Positions 1 through 7,400 of a stretch of DNA of 26,506 nt are shown piece by piece. The notes below the pieces were generated by a model, which worked only from the letters and a program-made list of their open reading frames with translations, had not been told where the DNA came from and made no database searches. Location: positions 1-26,506 of IMG/VR virus record IMGVR_UViG_3300020430_000080; one strand, given 5' to 3'. The DNA is from a virus. Within the stretch, counting starts at the first letter, position 1, and each line of letters begins with the position of its first letter. Both the position numbers and the translations under genes were made by a program.

Positions 1-2
1 AC

Positions 3-674
3 GGGTTATTATTTCCTCAAAGATTATCAAAAGACACGTTAAACAGCTTTAAATTAGGTTTAGGTAGTTATGGATATAGTGGCCAATATTCACAAATACC
101 ATCACCAGACGAAGGAGGTATATTTAAAGGTGATTGGTTTAATATTATCAAGCGATTACCTGAGAATATAAATAGTGATAGTTTAAAATGGGATTTCTAT
201 TTAGATACAGCCTATACTAATAAACAGGAGAATGATGCTACTGCTATGATGTGCGCAGCCTTTCATAATAACGAATTGTATATAAGAGAAGTTAAGGCGG
301 TTAGATTAGAGTTTCCTGAACTTATAAAAGAGATACAACAATTCACTGCTGTTAATGGATATACTAACCGTAGTAGAATATATGTAGAGCCTAAAGCAAG
401 TGGTAAGAGTATTGTTCAGATGCTTAAGAGATCAACTGGTTTAAACATAATGGAAGATAAGCCACCAACACAAGATAAAATAAGTCGAGCTTCTTCCGTA
501 TCTGCTTTTATCGAATCGGGTAGAGTTAACCTTTTAGATGGTCGTTATATCGATGCTTTCTTAAATGAGCTTAAAAGCTTCCCAAATGGAGCACATGATG
601 ATAGAGTTGATTGCTTAGTTATGGCTATTGATAGAAATACTAACAGAAGAAAGAAAGTAAGAGCAATAGCTTAA
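3..674 (+). CDS. terL: Phage terminase large subunit, C-terminal part (5' truncated)
   Basis: This is the C-terminal 223 residues of a large terminase, the motor that cuts and packages concatemeric phage DNA into the prohead. The frame is open to the window edge, so the ATPase half lies outside. The visible part begins with the linker typical of TerL (GQYSQIPSPDEGG at about residues 27-39 of the visible part) and continues as the RNase H-like nuclease domain. Candidate metal-binding acidic residues are D68 in YLDTAYT, D78 in ENDATA, and D199, D200 and D203 in the closing HDDRVDCL motif. The internal ATG at 246 is not the real start, because the nuclease domain begins well before it. No terminator was recognised after the gene; a repeat-rich gap follows. 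Confidence 0.92.
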   Translation, partial: GLLFPQRLSKDTLNSFKLGLGSYGYSGQYSQIPSPDEGGIFKGDWFNIIKRLPENINSDSLKWDFYLDTAYTNKQENDATAMMCAAFHNNELYIREVKAVRLEFPELIKEIQQFTAVNGYTNRSRIYVEPKASGKSIVQMLKRSTGLNIMEDKPPTQDKISRASSVSAFIESGRVNLLDGRYIDAFLNELKSFPNGAHDDRVDCLVMAIDRNTNRRKKVRAIA

Positions 675-676
675 AT

Positions 677-709
677 AAAACTAAGCGCATTACATGAAAA
701 CTAAGCGCA
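677..709. repeat. 13-bp direct repeat pair
   Basis: AAAACTAAGCGCA occurs at 677-689 and again at 697-709, 20 bp apart start to start, directly after the terminase stop codon. The function is unknown; it could be a protein-binding pair or the remains of a recombination event. Confidence 0.6.
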
Positions 710-817
710 AATTAAACTATTCTTTACAAAACAGGCGCTTTATGTAAAAGATGTTTACTGCTATCATATTAGCAATAAATAACAATAAACGTAGCAGAAA
801 GTTAAAATATTAGATAT

Positions 818-876
818 TATTCGTAACAAAAAATGTAATGAATAAACTACTATTCATAACAAAAAATGTTCATTAC
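818..876. repeat. Imperfect 19-bp direct repeats with an embedded inverted repeat
   Basis: TATTCGTAACAAAAAATGT (818-836) and TATTCATAACAAAAAATGT (851-869) differ at one base and start 33 bp apart. The end of the first copy (GTAATGAA, 835-842) is the reverse complement of the end of the second (TTCATTAC, 869-876). The core also resembles the TATTCGTATAACATG junction of the 40-bp repeats downstream, so these may be older members of the same repeat family. Confidence 0.6.
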
Positions 877-927
877 CATGAAAATCTAAATACTGTTTTT
901 AATATATCCGTATTATATCCAAAAAGA

Positions 928-1016
928 TATAACATGTTAAAAAAAATGCTTTTTATATGCATATTCGTATAACATGTTAAAAAAAATGCTTTTTATATGC
1001 ATATTCGTATAACATG
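928..1016. repeat. Two perfect 40-bp tandem repeats plus a partial third
   Basis: Units at 928-967 and 968-1007 are identical; a third copy starts at 1008 but matches only for 9 bp (to 1016). Each unit holds two perfect 10-bp palindromes, TAACATGTTA (930-939 and 970-979) and ATATGCATAT (955-964 and 995-1004), separated by an A-tract and a T-tract. Centre-to-centre spacing alternates 25, 15 and 25 bp. The array ends about 20 bp upstream of the -33 element of the promoter at 1036, which fits an operator array. Confidence 0.85.
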
Positions 1017-1035
1017 AAAAAAAAATAAAAAAAAG

Positions 1036-1066
1036 TTTGTATTGTATTAAAAAGTTATTATATTTG
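1036..1066 (+). promoter_or_regulatory. Bacteroidota-type promoter for the secreted-protein gene
   Basis: TTTG at 1036-1039 and TATATTTG at 1059-1066, separated by 19 bases, match the Bacteroidota -33/-7 consensus (TTTG / TAnnTTTG). The ATG of the next gene is 30 bases beyond the -7 box, across an A/C-rich leader containing AAACAAACAA. Confidence 0.75.
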
Positions 1067-1096
1067 ATATATCAATAACAACAAAAACAAACAATT

Positions 1097-1510
1097 ATGA
1101 AAACTAGAAATTTTATTGCAGTATTAGTATTAATGTTGGGAGCGTTCTCAATGGTGATTGGACAGAAAACTTATTACAAAGTTGACGGGGTTGAATTTTA
1201 TATATTGGATAACGTAACAAAGAAACCTAATTTAACAAAAGTGTTTAACTGTACAGGTGTTATTAGCTTAGATACTGAAAATAGAAATATCGATGTATTT
1301 TTTCCGTCTGATACTGATCAAAGGTTAACTATTTACTTAGGTAAGTCAGAATTAAAGCAAAAGGATGACGGCACACAGTACGTTTCTATTAACGGCTATG
1401 ATATAGATAATTCTTATGTCAAAGTGTTTTATGCTGAAGATTCAATTACATTAGCTTATAATGTTGGTTCAGATATGAAAATGATGGTGTATTATATAAC
1501 AAAGATTTAA
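1097..1510 (+). CDS. Secreted hypothetical protein with Sec signal peptide
   Basis: A 137-residue protein of unknown function. Residues 1-22 form a clear signal peptide: basic MKTR, a hydrophobic core, and a likely cleavage before Q23 (VIG|QKTYY), the pattern common in Bacteroidota exported proteins. The mature part of about 115 residues is rich in alternating polar and hydrophobic residues and looks beta-stranded, with one cysteine and no membrane segment. It is not a virion-module gene: it has its own promoter and sits between terminase and fibre genes, which fits a lysogenic-conversion or host-modification ('moron') protein. The first 24 bases after the ATG region nearly match those of the secreted gene at 24360. 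Host periplasm or surface is the expected location. No family was recognised. Confidence 0.75.
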   Translation: MKTRNFIAVLVLMLGAFSMVIGQKTYYKVDGVEFYILDNVTKKPNLTKVFNCTGVISLDTENRNIDVFFPSDTDQRLTIYLGKSELKQKDDGTQYVSINGYDIDNSYVKVFYAEDSITLAYNVGSDMKMMVYYITKI

Positions 1511-1513
1511 ACA

Positions 1514-1597
1514 ATGAAAGAATTAATCAACATTTTATTAATTACTCTACTAGCCTATTTAGTAGTATTAATATTTAACATTATCTTTGTACTATGA
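1514..1597 (+). CDS. 27-residue single-pass membrane peptide
   Basis: A short frame, MKELINILL followed by an almost uninterrupted hydrophobic stretch to the end (residues 5-27), so essentially one transmembrane helix. It starts three bases after the stop of the secreted protein and its stop overlaps the glycosyltransferase start (ATGA at 1594-1597), an arrangement typical of translational coupling. That placement and the all-hydrophobic composition argue for a real microprotein, although 27 codons are too few to exclude chance. A role anchoring or regulating one of its two neighbours is an inference. Confidence 0.5.
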   Translation: MKELINILLITLLAYLVVLIFNIIFVL

Positions 1598-2310
1598 AAG
1601 AATACATTCCTAAAATACTGGTGGCCTTTCCTACGTCTGACAAAAAAGATTACTGTGCTGAAAGGTTTATAGACCAAATTAAAAACTTCACTTACCCCTT
1701 ATACGACATCTTTGTAGTAGATAACTCTAAAGACCCTAAACACGTTAGAAAGTTCTGGAAAGAAGGTATAAAAGCTATCCACGAGCCTTTAAACGGTGAT
1801 TTCAGAGAAGAACTAGCACGACATCAAAACATCATAAAAGATTACTTCTTAGCGGGTGATTATGATTACCTAATGATGATTGAGAGCGATGTATTTACTG
1901 GTGAGTGCATACTTGAAAAGCTTGTAAGTTATGCTGAAGTTTACAATGCGGGTGCTGTTACTGCTACCTATGAGATAATGAGAGATGAACCTACGCTATG
2001 TCTAACTGCTACCGTTGACAGTAGATTTGTTAGAAGTGAGAAACTGTTAAACCGTTCTCATGGTTATGAAATAATGGGACAAGGTTGTGTAGAGTTAAAA
2101 AAGCTTTTAAATGACCCTGACGCTAAGTTAACTGCTACAGGTATAGGATGTACCCTTTTTTCTAGAGAGGCTTTAGAATGCGTTAATTTTAGGGTTGATT
2201 TAGATTTAAATAAGAGAGCCTTCTCAGATACTTTTATCTTTACTGATATTGAAAGAAAAGGTTTTAGAGTGTTGATAGATAGTAACATTATTTGTGAACA
2301 TGTTAAATAA
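1594..2310 (+). CDS. Putative GT-A fold glycosyltransferase
   Basis: A 238-residue protein with the layout of a GT-A glycosyltransferase: an N-terminal Rossmann-like strand (KILVAFPTSDK, residues 7-17), a second strand with acidic residue D43 (DIFVVDNSKD), and a DxD-like metal/nucleotide-sugar motif at residues 97-99 (MMIESDVF). The C-terminal half contains the GxGCTLFSREAL segment expected around the acceptor site. No membrane segment is visible, so it is likely cytosolic. The ATG overlaps the stop of the preceding membrane peptide by four bases. Phage glycosyltransferases modify phage DNA bases, virion proteins or host surface glycans; the neighbouring fibre genes and secreted protein make the last two more likely, but the substrate cannot be told from sequence. 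The fold is fairly sure; the exact family is not. Confidence 0.75.
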   Translation: MKEYIPKILVAFPTSDKKDYCAERFIDQIKNFTYPLYDIFVVDNSKDPKHVRKFWKEGIKAIHEPLNGDFREELARHQNIIKDYFLAGDYDYLMMIESDVFTGECILEKLVSYAEVYNAGAVTATYEIMRDEPTLCLTATVDSRFVRSEKLLNRSHGYEIMGQGCVELKKLLNDPDAKLTATGIGCTLFSREALECVNFRVDLDLNKRAFSDTFIFTDIERKGFRVLIDSNIICEHVK

Positions 2311-2386
2311 TGTTGATAAACCTAATGATTTACAGATTTACATTAACCTTAATATTTATTATTTTAGTAATAAAAATACTACTAAC

Positions 2387-2560
2387 ATGAACAACGAAGA
2401 AAAAGACGAACACGAAGAAATAGAATACTTCACACTAGTTGAGAAAAAGGCTAACAGTGATGAAGAAGAAATGGACTTACATTATGAGATGCTAAGCTAT
2501 CAAATGGCTATAGCTCATATTCCAGAAAGTTATAAATACAAAATGATTAAAGATAATTAA
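2387..2560 (+). CDS. Small acidic hypothetical protein
   Basis: A 57-residue protein starting MNNEEKDEHEE, very acidic in its first 30 residues and without membrane segments or recognised motifs. An in-frame ATG at 2294 would add 31 Asn/Tyr/Ile-rich residues and overlap the glycosyltransferase gene; I prefer 2387 because the composition changes abruptly there and the upstream DNA looks like AT-rich spacer. The stop is followed one base later by the next ATG, so the two genes are probably one transcript. Function unknown. Confidence 0.6.
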   Translation: MNNEEKDEHEEIEYFTLVEKKANSDEEEMDLHYEMLSYQMAIAHIPESYKYKMIKDN

Positions 2561-2561
2561 T

Positions 2562-3065
2562 ATGAACGCTACATTGAAAGTATTAGAAGAAGAGTTAGAA
2601 AACTATAAAGTAAGAGTTAACTTTTTAAAGCAGTACATTGACCATTTAACACAGTACACTACTAACGCGAACGGTGATAGAGTTTACGAGAGTTTAGAGG
2701 GTGTCGACAAAGCTTATAGACTAGAAAATGAACTAGGATTCAAAAAGGCTCTAATTAAGCAAAGAGAAGAGCAGATACAGCAGATTAAAGAGCAGGAAGA
2801 ACTAAAGCTAAAAGCTATTGAAGAAATGCCTGAATTAATCGAAAAGTCTAAAGAGGTTTATGACGCTATGTTAGATGACTTAGACAAGCTTAAAACAGCT
2901 AAGAAGACCAAAGAGATTAAAGAGGCTATAAAGATGGTTGAAATGCAGGTATACGAGGTGAGTGATATTATAGATGGAATAGAAGAAAGGTTTAACAGTG
3001 AAGACCATAAAGCTATTCTAAATGACTTCAGACAAATCCATAATATCTTAAAACTTAAAGATTGA
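2562..3065 (+). CDS. Coiled-coil hypothetical protein
   Basis: A 167-residue charged protein with long heptad-like helical segments (about residues 1-35, 50-125 and 128-165), rich in Glu, Lys and Leu, and with no signal peptide or membrane span. It begins one base after the stop of the acidic protein. The sequence fits an elongated coiled coil, but I recognise no family. Its stop codon overlaps a possible TTG-started membrane peptide. Function unknown; a structural or assembly role would be a guess. Confidence 0.7.
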   Translation: MNATLKVLEEELENYKVRVNFLKQYIDHLTQYTTNANGDRVYESLEGVDKAYRLENELGFKKALIKQREEQIQQIKEQEELKLKAIEEMPELIEKSKEVYDAMLDDLDKLKTAKKTKEIKEAIKMVEMQVYEVSDIIDGIEERFNSEDHKAILNDFRQIHNILKLKD

Positions 3066-3130
3066 GTTTATTTGGTTTTTTAATATCGGTATTATTAGTA
3101 TTGGCTCTTTCTGAGTTAATAAACAATTAG
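3062..3130 (+). CDS. Possible 22-residue membrane peptide (TTG start)
   Basis: A short frame beginning with TTG that overlaps the preceding stop codon (TTGA, 3062-3065) encodes SLFGFLISVLLVLALSELI and two more residues, nearly all hydrophobic. It resembles the 27-residue membrane peptide at 1514 in size, composition and overlapping position. The non-ATG start and tiny length make it tentative; AT-rich intergenic DNA can produce hydrophobic frames by chance. Confidence 0.3.
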   Translation: MSLFGFLISVLLVLALSELINN

Positions 3131-3156
3131 TAATATATTTTAGGAGTATTTTTTTT

Positions 3157-3185
3157 AAGGGGGCTTTATAGTTCCCTTTTTTTTT
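3157..3185 (+). terminator. Rho-independent terminator after the accessory cassette
   Basis: AAGGGGGCT / loop TTAT / AGTTCCCTT forms a nine-pair RNA hairpin (two G-U pairs) at 3157-3178, followed by a run of nine T. It closes the 1097-3130 cassette ahead of the fibre genes. Confidence 0.8.
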
Positions 3186-3186
3186 A

Positions 3187-3194
3187 TATATTTA
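3187..3194 (+). promoter_or_regulatory. Candidate -7 promoter box for the fibre genes
   Basis: TATATTTA directly follows the terminator T-run and lies 35 bases before the ATG at 3230. It is the same variant -7 box seen at 24329 and 25196. No TTTG is visible at the expected -33 distance, so support is limited. Confidence 0.4.
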
Positions 3195-3229
3195 TACAAT
3201 CTCTCGGTTAAAGGCTGTATTTCTAAGAT

Positions 3230-3469
3230 ATGGCTACAATAATAAACAACACAGACGGGTTAGAGATAACCGACAATGGCGGTAGCGTTTACTTTATCAA
3301 GTACGCTAACTGCAAACTAATCAAATCAAGTACAGCTTTAAGCATTTACGACAATTCAGAAAACAGAAGAGGTGCGGACGCATTGCGTTTTTCTCCTTCA
3401 GAAATTACTAACCCCGTTGTTAGTGATATAGACGAGCTTTACACAACTATTAGAAACTTTATAGATTAA
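3230..3469 (+). CDS. Small virion-type protein, single copy of a duplicated ~80-residue domain
   Basis: A 79-residue protein consisting only of a domain that recurs as the N-terminus of the next gene. Shared features are the start MATI-N, GGSV-Y-IK in the first quarter, the LK-IYD core, and the closing pattern S-E-T-PV--DIDELY-T---F-D. The predicted fold is a small beta-rich domain with a C-terminal helix. The gene lies four bases upstream of its larger paralogue, so tandem duplication followed by loss or gain of the C-terminal part is likely. A virion role (fibre base or decoration) is inferred from its neighbours; no family is known to me with certainty. Confidence 0.7.
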   Translation: MATIINNTDGLEITDNGGSVYFIKYANCKLIKSSTALSIYDNSENRRGADALRFSPSEITNPVVSDIDELYTTIRNFID

Positions 3470-3473
3470 TTTT

Positions 3474-4388
3474 ATGGCTACAATTACAAACTTAAACACT
3501 GGAATTGAGATAGATTTTGGTGGCTCTGTTACCTATATTAAACATGGTAACGTAAAACTCTTGAAAAGGGGTAATAATATTAACATTTACGATGACTCTG
3601 ACGATGACGGAGGTCAAAAAGGACAAGTTTACATGACAATAAGTCATAGTGAGGTAACTAGTCCTGTTACTGCTGACATAGATGAACTTTTTAACACTGT
3701 TAAGGGGTTTGTTGACGTTGCTAGTGGTAACATTCCTTTTGATAATTCAGATGTACAGGAAGGTGATGCTTTAGTGGCTAACGCTTCAGGTATCTTTGAG
3801 CCTAAACCATTGAACGAAATTATTAGTGACGCTACGCTATTAACACAAGGTTATTACGGTTTATTGTCTGATTTTTATTTCGGTGGTTCTGCTACTGAAA
3901 CTAATATTACAATAACAGACGTTAACACATGGGTGGATGTTGAATTAAGCGTAAACGCTTCGGGGTTATTTGATAACAGACCTTTAGCAATGAAAACAGC
4001 ACAACCCGTAGGCCATGAAGGTGACGGTAGTAATGGAAGTCCAATAGTTTTTAAACTTGAAGGGTTAGATACTAGAGGTTTTGCTAACTTTAGAGCATCT
4101 ATGGCTTTTGAGCCTGAAGAAGATGAAGGACAGTTAGAATCGAGATTACTTTTTAACAGACATAGCGGGACTAACCCAAGTAATGACTTTCCTATTGAAG
4201 AGGTATCTTTATCTATGCAGCAGGGCGCTGATATTGACTATGTATCCGAGCCTATGCTATCTTTCTTCGTGGGTGACACTATCGACACTAACGCAGCAGG
4301 TGACGCAGGGAAGTGTAGATTCCAAATAAAATCTAACGTTGCAGGAGTATTAAAATTAAGGGCTTTAACTTGGTATATTAACAAATAA
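3474..4388 (+). CDS. Putative virion protein: duplicated N-terminal domain plus beta-rich C-terminal region
   Basis: A 304-residue protein. Residues 1-82 match the preceding 79-residue protein. A Gly/Asn/Asp linker follows (about 83-110, including VQEGDALVANASG), a phrase style common in phage fibre and baseplate-spike proteins. The remaining region of about 190 residues is beta-rich, with many Thr, Asn and Gly and no cysteine cluster. There is no signal peptide. The order of small paralogue, this gene and the giant adhesin-like gene suggests components of a host-binding tail apparatus. A head or tail decoration protein is the main alternative. Confidence 0.65.
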   Translation: MATITNLNTGIEIDFGGSVTYIKHGNVKLLKRGNNINIYDDSDDDGGQKGQVYMTISHSEVTSPVTADIDELFNTVKGFVDVASGNIPFDNSDVQEGDALVANASGIFEPKPLNEIISDATLLTQGYYGLLSDFYFGGSATETNITITDVNTWVDVELSVNASGLFDNRPLAMKTAQPVGHEGDGSNGSPIVFKLEGLDTRGFANFRASMAFEPEEDEGQLESRLLFNRHSGTNPSNDFPIEEVSLSMQQGADIDYVSEPMLSFFVGDTIDTNAAGDAGKCRFQIKSNVAGVLKLRALTWYINK

Positions 4389-4402
4389 ATTAAATTTATA
4401 AA

Positions 4403-7400
4403 ATGGCAAAAATTAAAATTTACGGAGATATTGACAGCGCGTCTATCTTCTTTCTTAATTCTACAGTCGACCCTAAACCAATGGGTACTATTATCGCTTC
4501 TTTAAAGAGCGATGAAGACAGAATAGTTATTCAGAGGACTGATAGATTTGAAGAAGATGGTGTTACATTTAGAACTATCTTCAAAAGAATGAACCCTTCT
4601 CGTATATGTAATAAGCAGGGTGAAGAGTTAGTTGACCAATTAGGTTATACAACTCAACAAGTAATAGACTATATTAATGAGCAGTCTAATCTATCACCTA
4701 ATACTTCAGGGGGTGACGGTTCAGGTACTGACTTAATAGGTCAGTCTGTTTGTTTTTCTTTAGATGCTACAAGCACATCTATTTTATTAGACAATGGCCA
4801 GCACTTCGGAGTAAACACTATCAAAGCTGTTGAGAATGGCGGAAATATTGACATAGTGTCTATTGACTCAAATGAAACTATTACACACTTTACTAATTTA
4901 GAAGTTGGTAACGCTTGTGTTAATGGTGCTGTTGTTAACGGTGGTTTAAACGATGTTATAAATACGTTAAACGAATTATTCACGGTTGGTGCTTTTACTT
5001 CTGTTGTAATAACTGACCCTGACGCTACTACAATAGCAGACGTCAACGGTGAAACTGATTTAGGTACTGCTGAAGGTAATAACGCTATTGACCCTCTTGG
5101 AGATGATATATTAGGAACAACAGCGACACACAACAACGCGGCAGGTTACTTGTCTGATAACGTTATAGACCAAGCGGGAGAATACTTTACTTTTGATATA
5201 GCAGGGAAAGCTACTTACGGATTTGGGTTAGTACATACTCAGGAATCTTACGATGCGGGTTACTACTCAGGTAATGCTACTTATGCAGACCCTTCTAATT
5301 TTTGTGTGGGTGCTAATAGTTCTCACTTAGGTTATCAGTTCTCACACCATTTCCATATTGGTAATGCTCACGCTTCATGGACTAACTACGGGGCTAACAC
5401 AGCTTACAACATGGGTGAGGCATGGTATGACCATAATAATAGATTTGACTTGAAGGAAGAGTGGAACAATGGAGACCCTGTGAAAGTTCAAGTAGGTATT
5501 AATACACTAGGTTTTATTACTATTTCTACTTTAGCAGATGACGGAGTTAATTGGAGGTTACATGCTAGAAGTTCTTACCCAGTGCCACAAGGTTCTTCTT
5601 TTAGATTAGGTATTAAATTACAAACAACAGGAGCAAGATTAAGAACACAACCAAAAGTTCACTTGCTAGAGCCTGCTGCACCTACAATGTATTTTAGATA
5701 TATTGAAAGCCCTGACGGTAATTTTCAGTATCCTTTATTCGCTACTGAGGAAGAAGCTAATTACTATGATACTATTGAGGGCGGTAGTGGCACTTCTCAT
5801 ACTCATGTTTATGTAGATGACCCTACTAATACAACTTGGTACATGCCAGACACTAATAGTACAATGACGGCTACGGTAATGCCTACTAACGCTCAAACTT
5901 TTGAAGGTAACGCGATTAATTGGACTGAGATTACATCATTAACTAACTCAGACTTAATACCTGCTGCTTTTACTGATACTACTATAACAGTAGACGAATT
6001 AAGTACAGTTAATTATCAGTTAAGCCCTGTAGATGTAGGCTATACTACTAGTATTGGAGGTATTCCCGCATGGAGCTTGATTAATGGTACTACTTTGTTT
6101 GGTACAGCACCAGAAGTAACAGGCGACAACGTAGCTAACCCTAGTGATACTACTACTGTAACAGTTTACAGAACTAACTCATACGGAACTAGCCAAGGTA
6201 CTTTAACTATTAATATTACTAACCTAACAGCTCCCGCTGTAACACCTATTAACGGTGTGACTCACGAAGGAGGTACTACATTAATTGACTCAGATACCAT
6301 GGCTGACGGTTCTGTTATATCTATTGACAATGTTGTTAATAATGGTAACAGATTTGTAATAGATAAAGAGTGGCTAGATAACTATGTACTACCTAAAATC
6401 ACAAGTGGTTCAGGTACTAAGTCTGTTTGGATAGGTTTTGAGACACAAGGTGTAACGGCTGACTATACAGCTATTACTAACGCAGATTTTAAAGTAGCAT
6501 ATCAATTCTACTGTGATGATAGCTCGAGAGCTAATAACAATTGGAGATTAAAAACTCATATTCAAGGTAGTTCTTTTGCTAATGTAGGTATAGGAGGGTT
6601 AACAAGTGGACTTTATGACTACGTATTTATTAATGAAGGTTCTACGTTAAGAGCAGGTGCATTAGTAGCTTCTCAGGGGCATAACGCTTCTACTAAGGTA
6701 TTTGACGCTAATAGTAGCGATTGGAACTGGACTCTATACGATTCTTCTTCTGTTGGTAGTCAGAAAATAATAATTGCTACAGATGGAACTGATTTAGATT
6801 TAGACTTACAGTATTTTAACGAATACACAGAGCCTACAGCTCCATCTATATTAACTAACTGGAATAAAGCATTAGACTTCTCAGGAAGTTCAGAAAGAGC
6901 ACAACAAGTGGTTAATGATTTCTACAGAGTACCTATGAAAATGGGTAATAGCAGTTCAACAGTTTCAGCCCCAACAGCAGGACAGACTGTAAGTAGTGGT
7001 CATCCATGGGCTACCGTGGTAGTTTTTAAAGCTGATACTACTAATAGTAACCAACATATTTGGAATTTAGGTGAAGGTTCTGGAAGTACAGATGATAACA
7101 TCTACCTACGAAGAGACGCTAACCGTAACATTTGGTTTGGTTGGGGTCGCTCTGGTGAAATTAATGAGTGTTACCTTACAAGCATCAGTAACGCCATGAG
7201 TAGTTGGCACGGTATATACATTGGGTTCAACGGTACTCGTTTAGGTAGCGGACACTCTGCTGCTGATATTGCGGCCTGCTTTGACATCCGTTACACTAAC
7301 AGCAGTTCTAGCTGGGCTGCACCTGTCAACATCTCGAATGAAACTAATTGGACTACTGGTGGTTTCGGTGGACGCATGAATCGTCAATTCACAGGATATA

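Larger units (their letters stand above)
675..1096. promoter_or_regulatory. Gene-free, repeat-rich control region
   Basis: About 420 bases without a convincing gene between terminase and the first accessory gene. From left to right it holds a 13-bp direct repeat (AAAACTAAGCGCA at 677-689 and 697-709), a diverged pair of 19-bp repeats (818-836 and 851-869), two perfect 40-bp tandem copies each containing two palindromes (928-1007), and a Bacteroidota-type promoter (1036-1066). The longest open frame I noticed (694-747, 17 codons) is too short to support. The density of repeats just upstream of a promoter suggests operator sites for a regulator; a replication or packaging signal is an alternative that cannot be excluded from sequence alone. 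Confidence 0.6.

Noticed and set aside
694-747. 17-residue frame after terminase (MKTKRKLNYSLQNRRFM)
   Set aside because: Too short, no coupling to a neighbour, and overlapping the 13-bp repeats; may be chance.
928-1016. CRISPR-like or direct-repeat array
   Set aside because: The 40-bp units are contiguous with no variable spacers, so this is tandem duplication and not a CRISPR array.
2294-2386. Upstream ATG extension of the small acidic protein
   Set aside because: It overlaps the glycosyltransferase gene and adds an Asn/Tyr-rich stretch unlike the rest of the protein; the ATG at 2387 is more likely.
4741-5136. Open frame on the minus strand within the fibre gene
   Set aside because: Low-complexity Ser/Val/Thr product typical of an antisense shadow, and no promoter or neighbour support. 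The same applies to minus-strand frames at 2064, 7241, 8769, 14033, 14645, 16999, 21799, 22351, 23997 and 25528.
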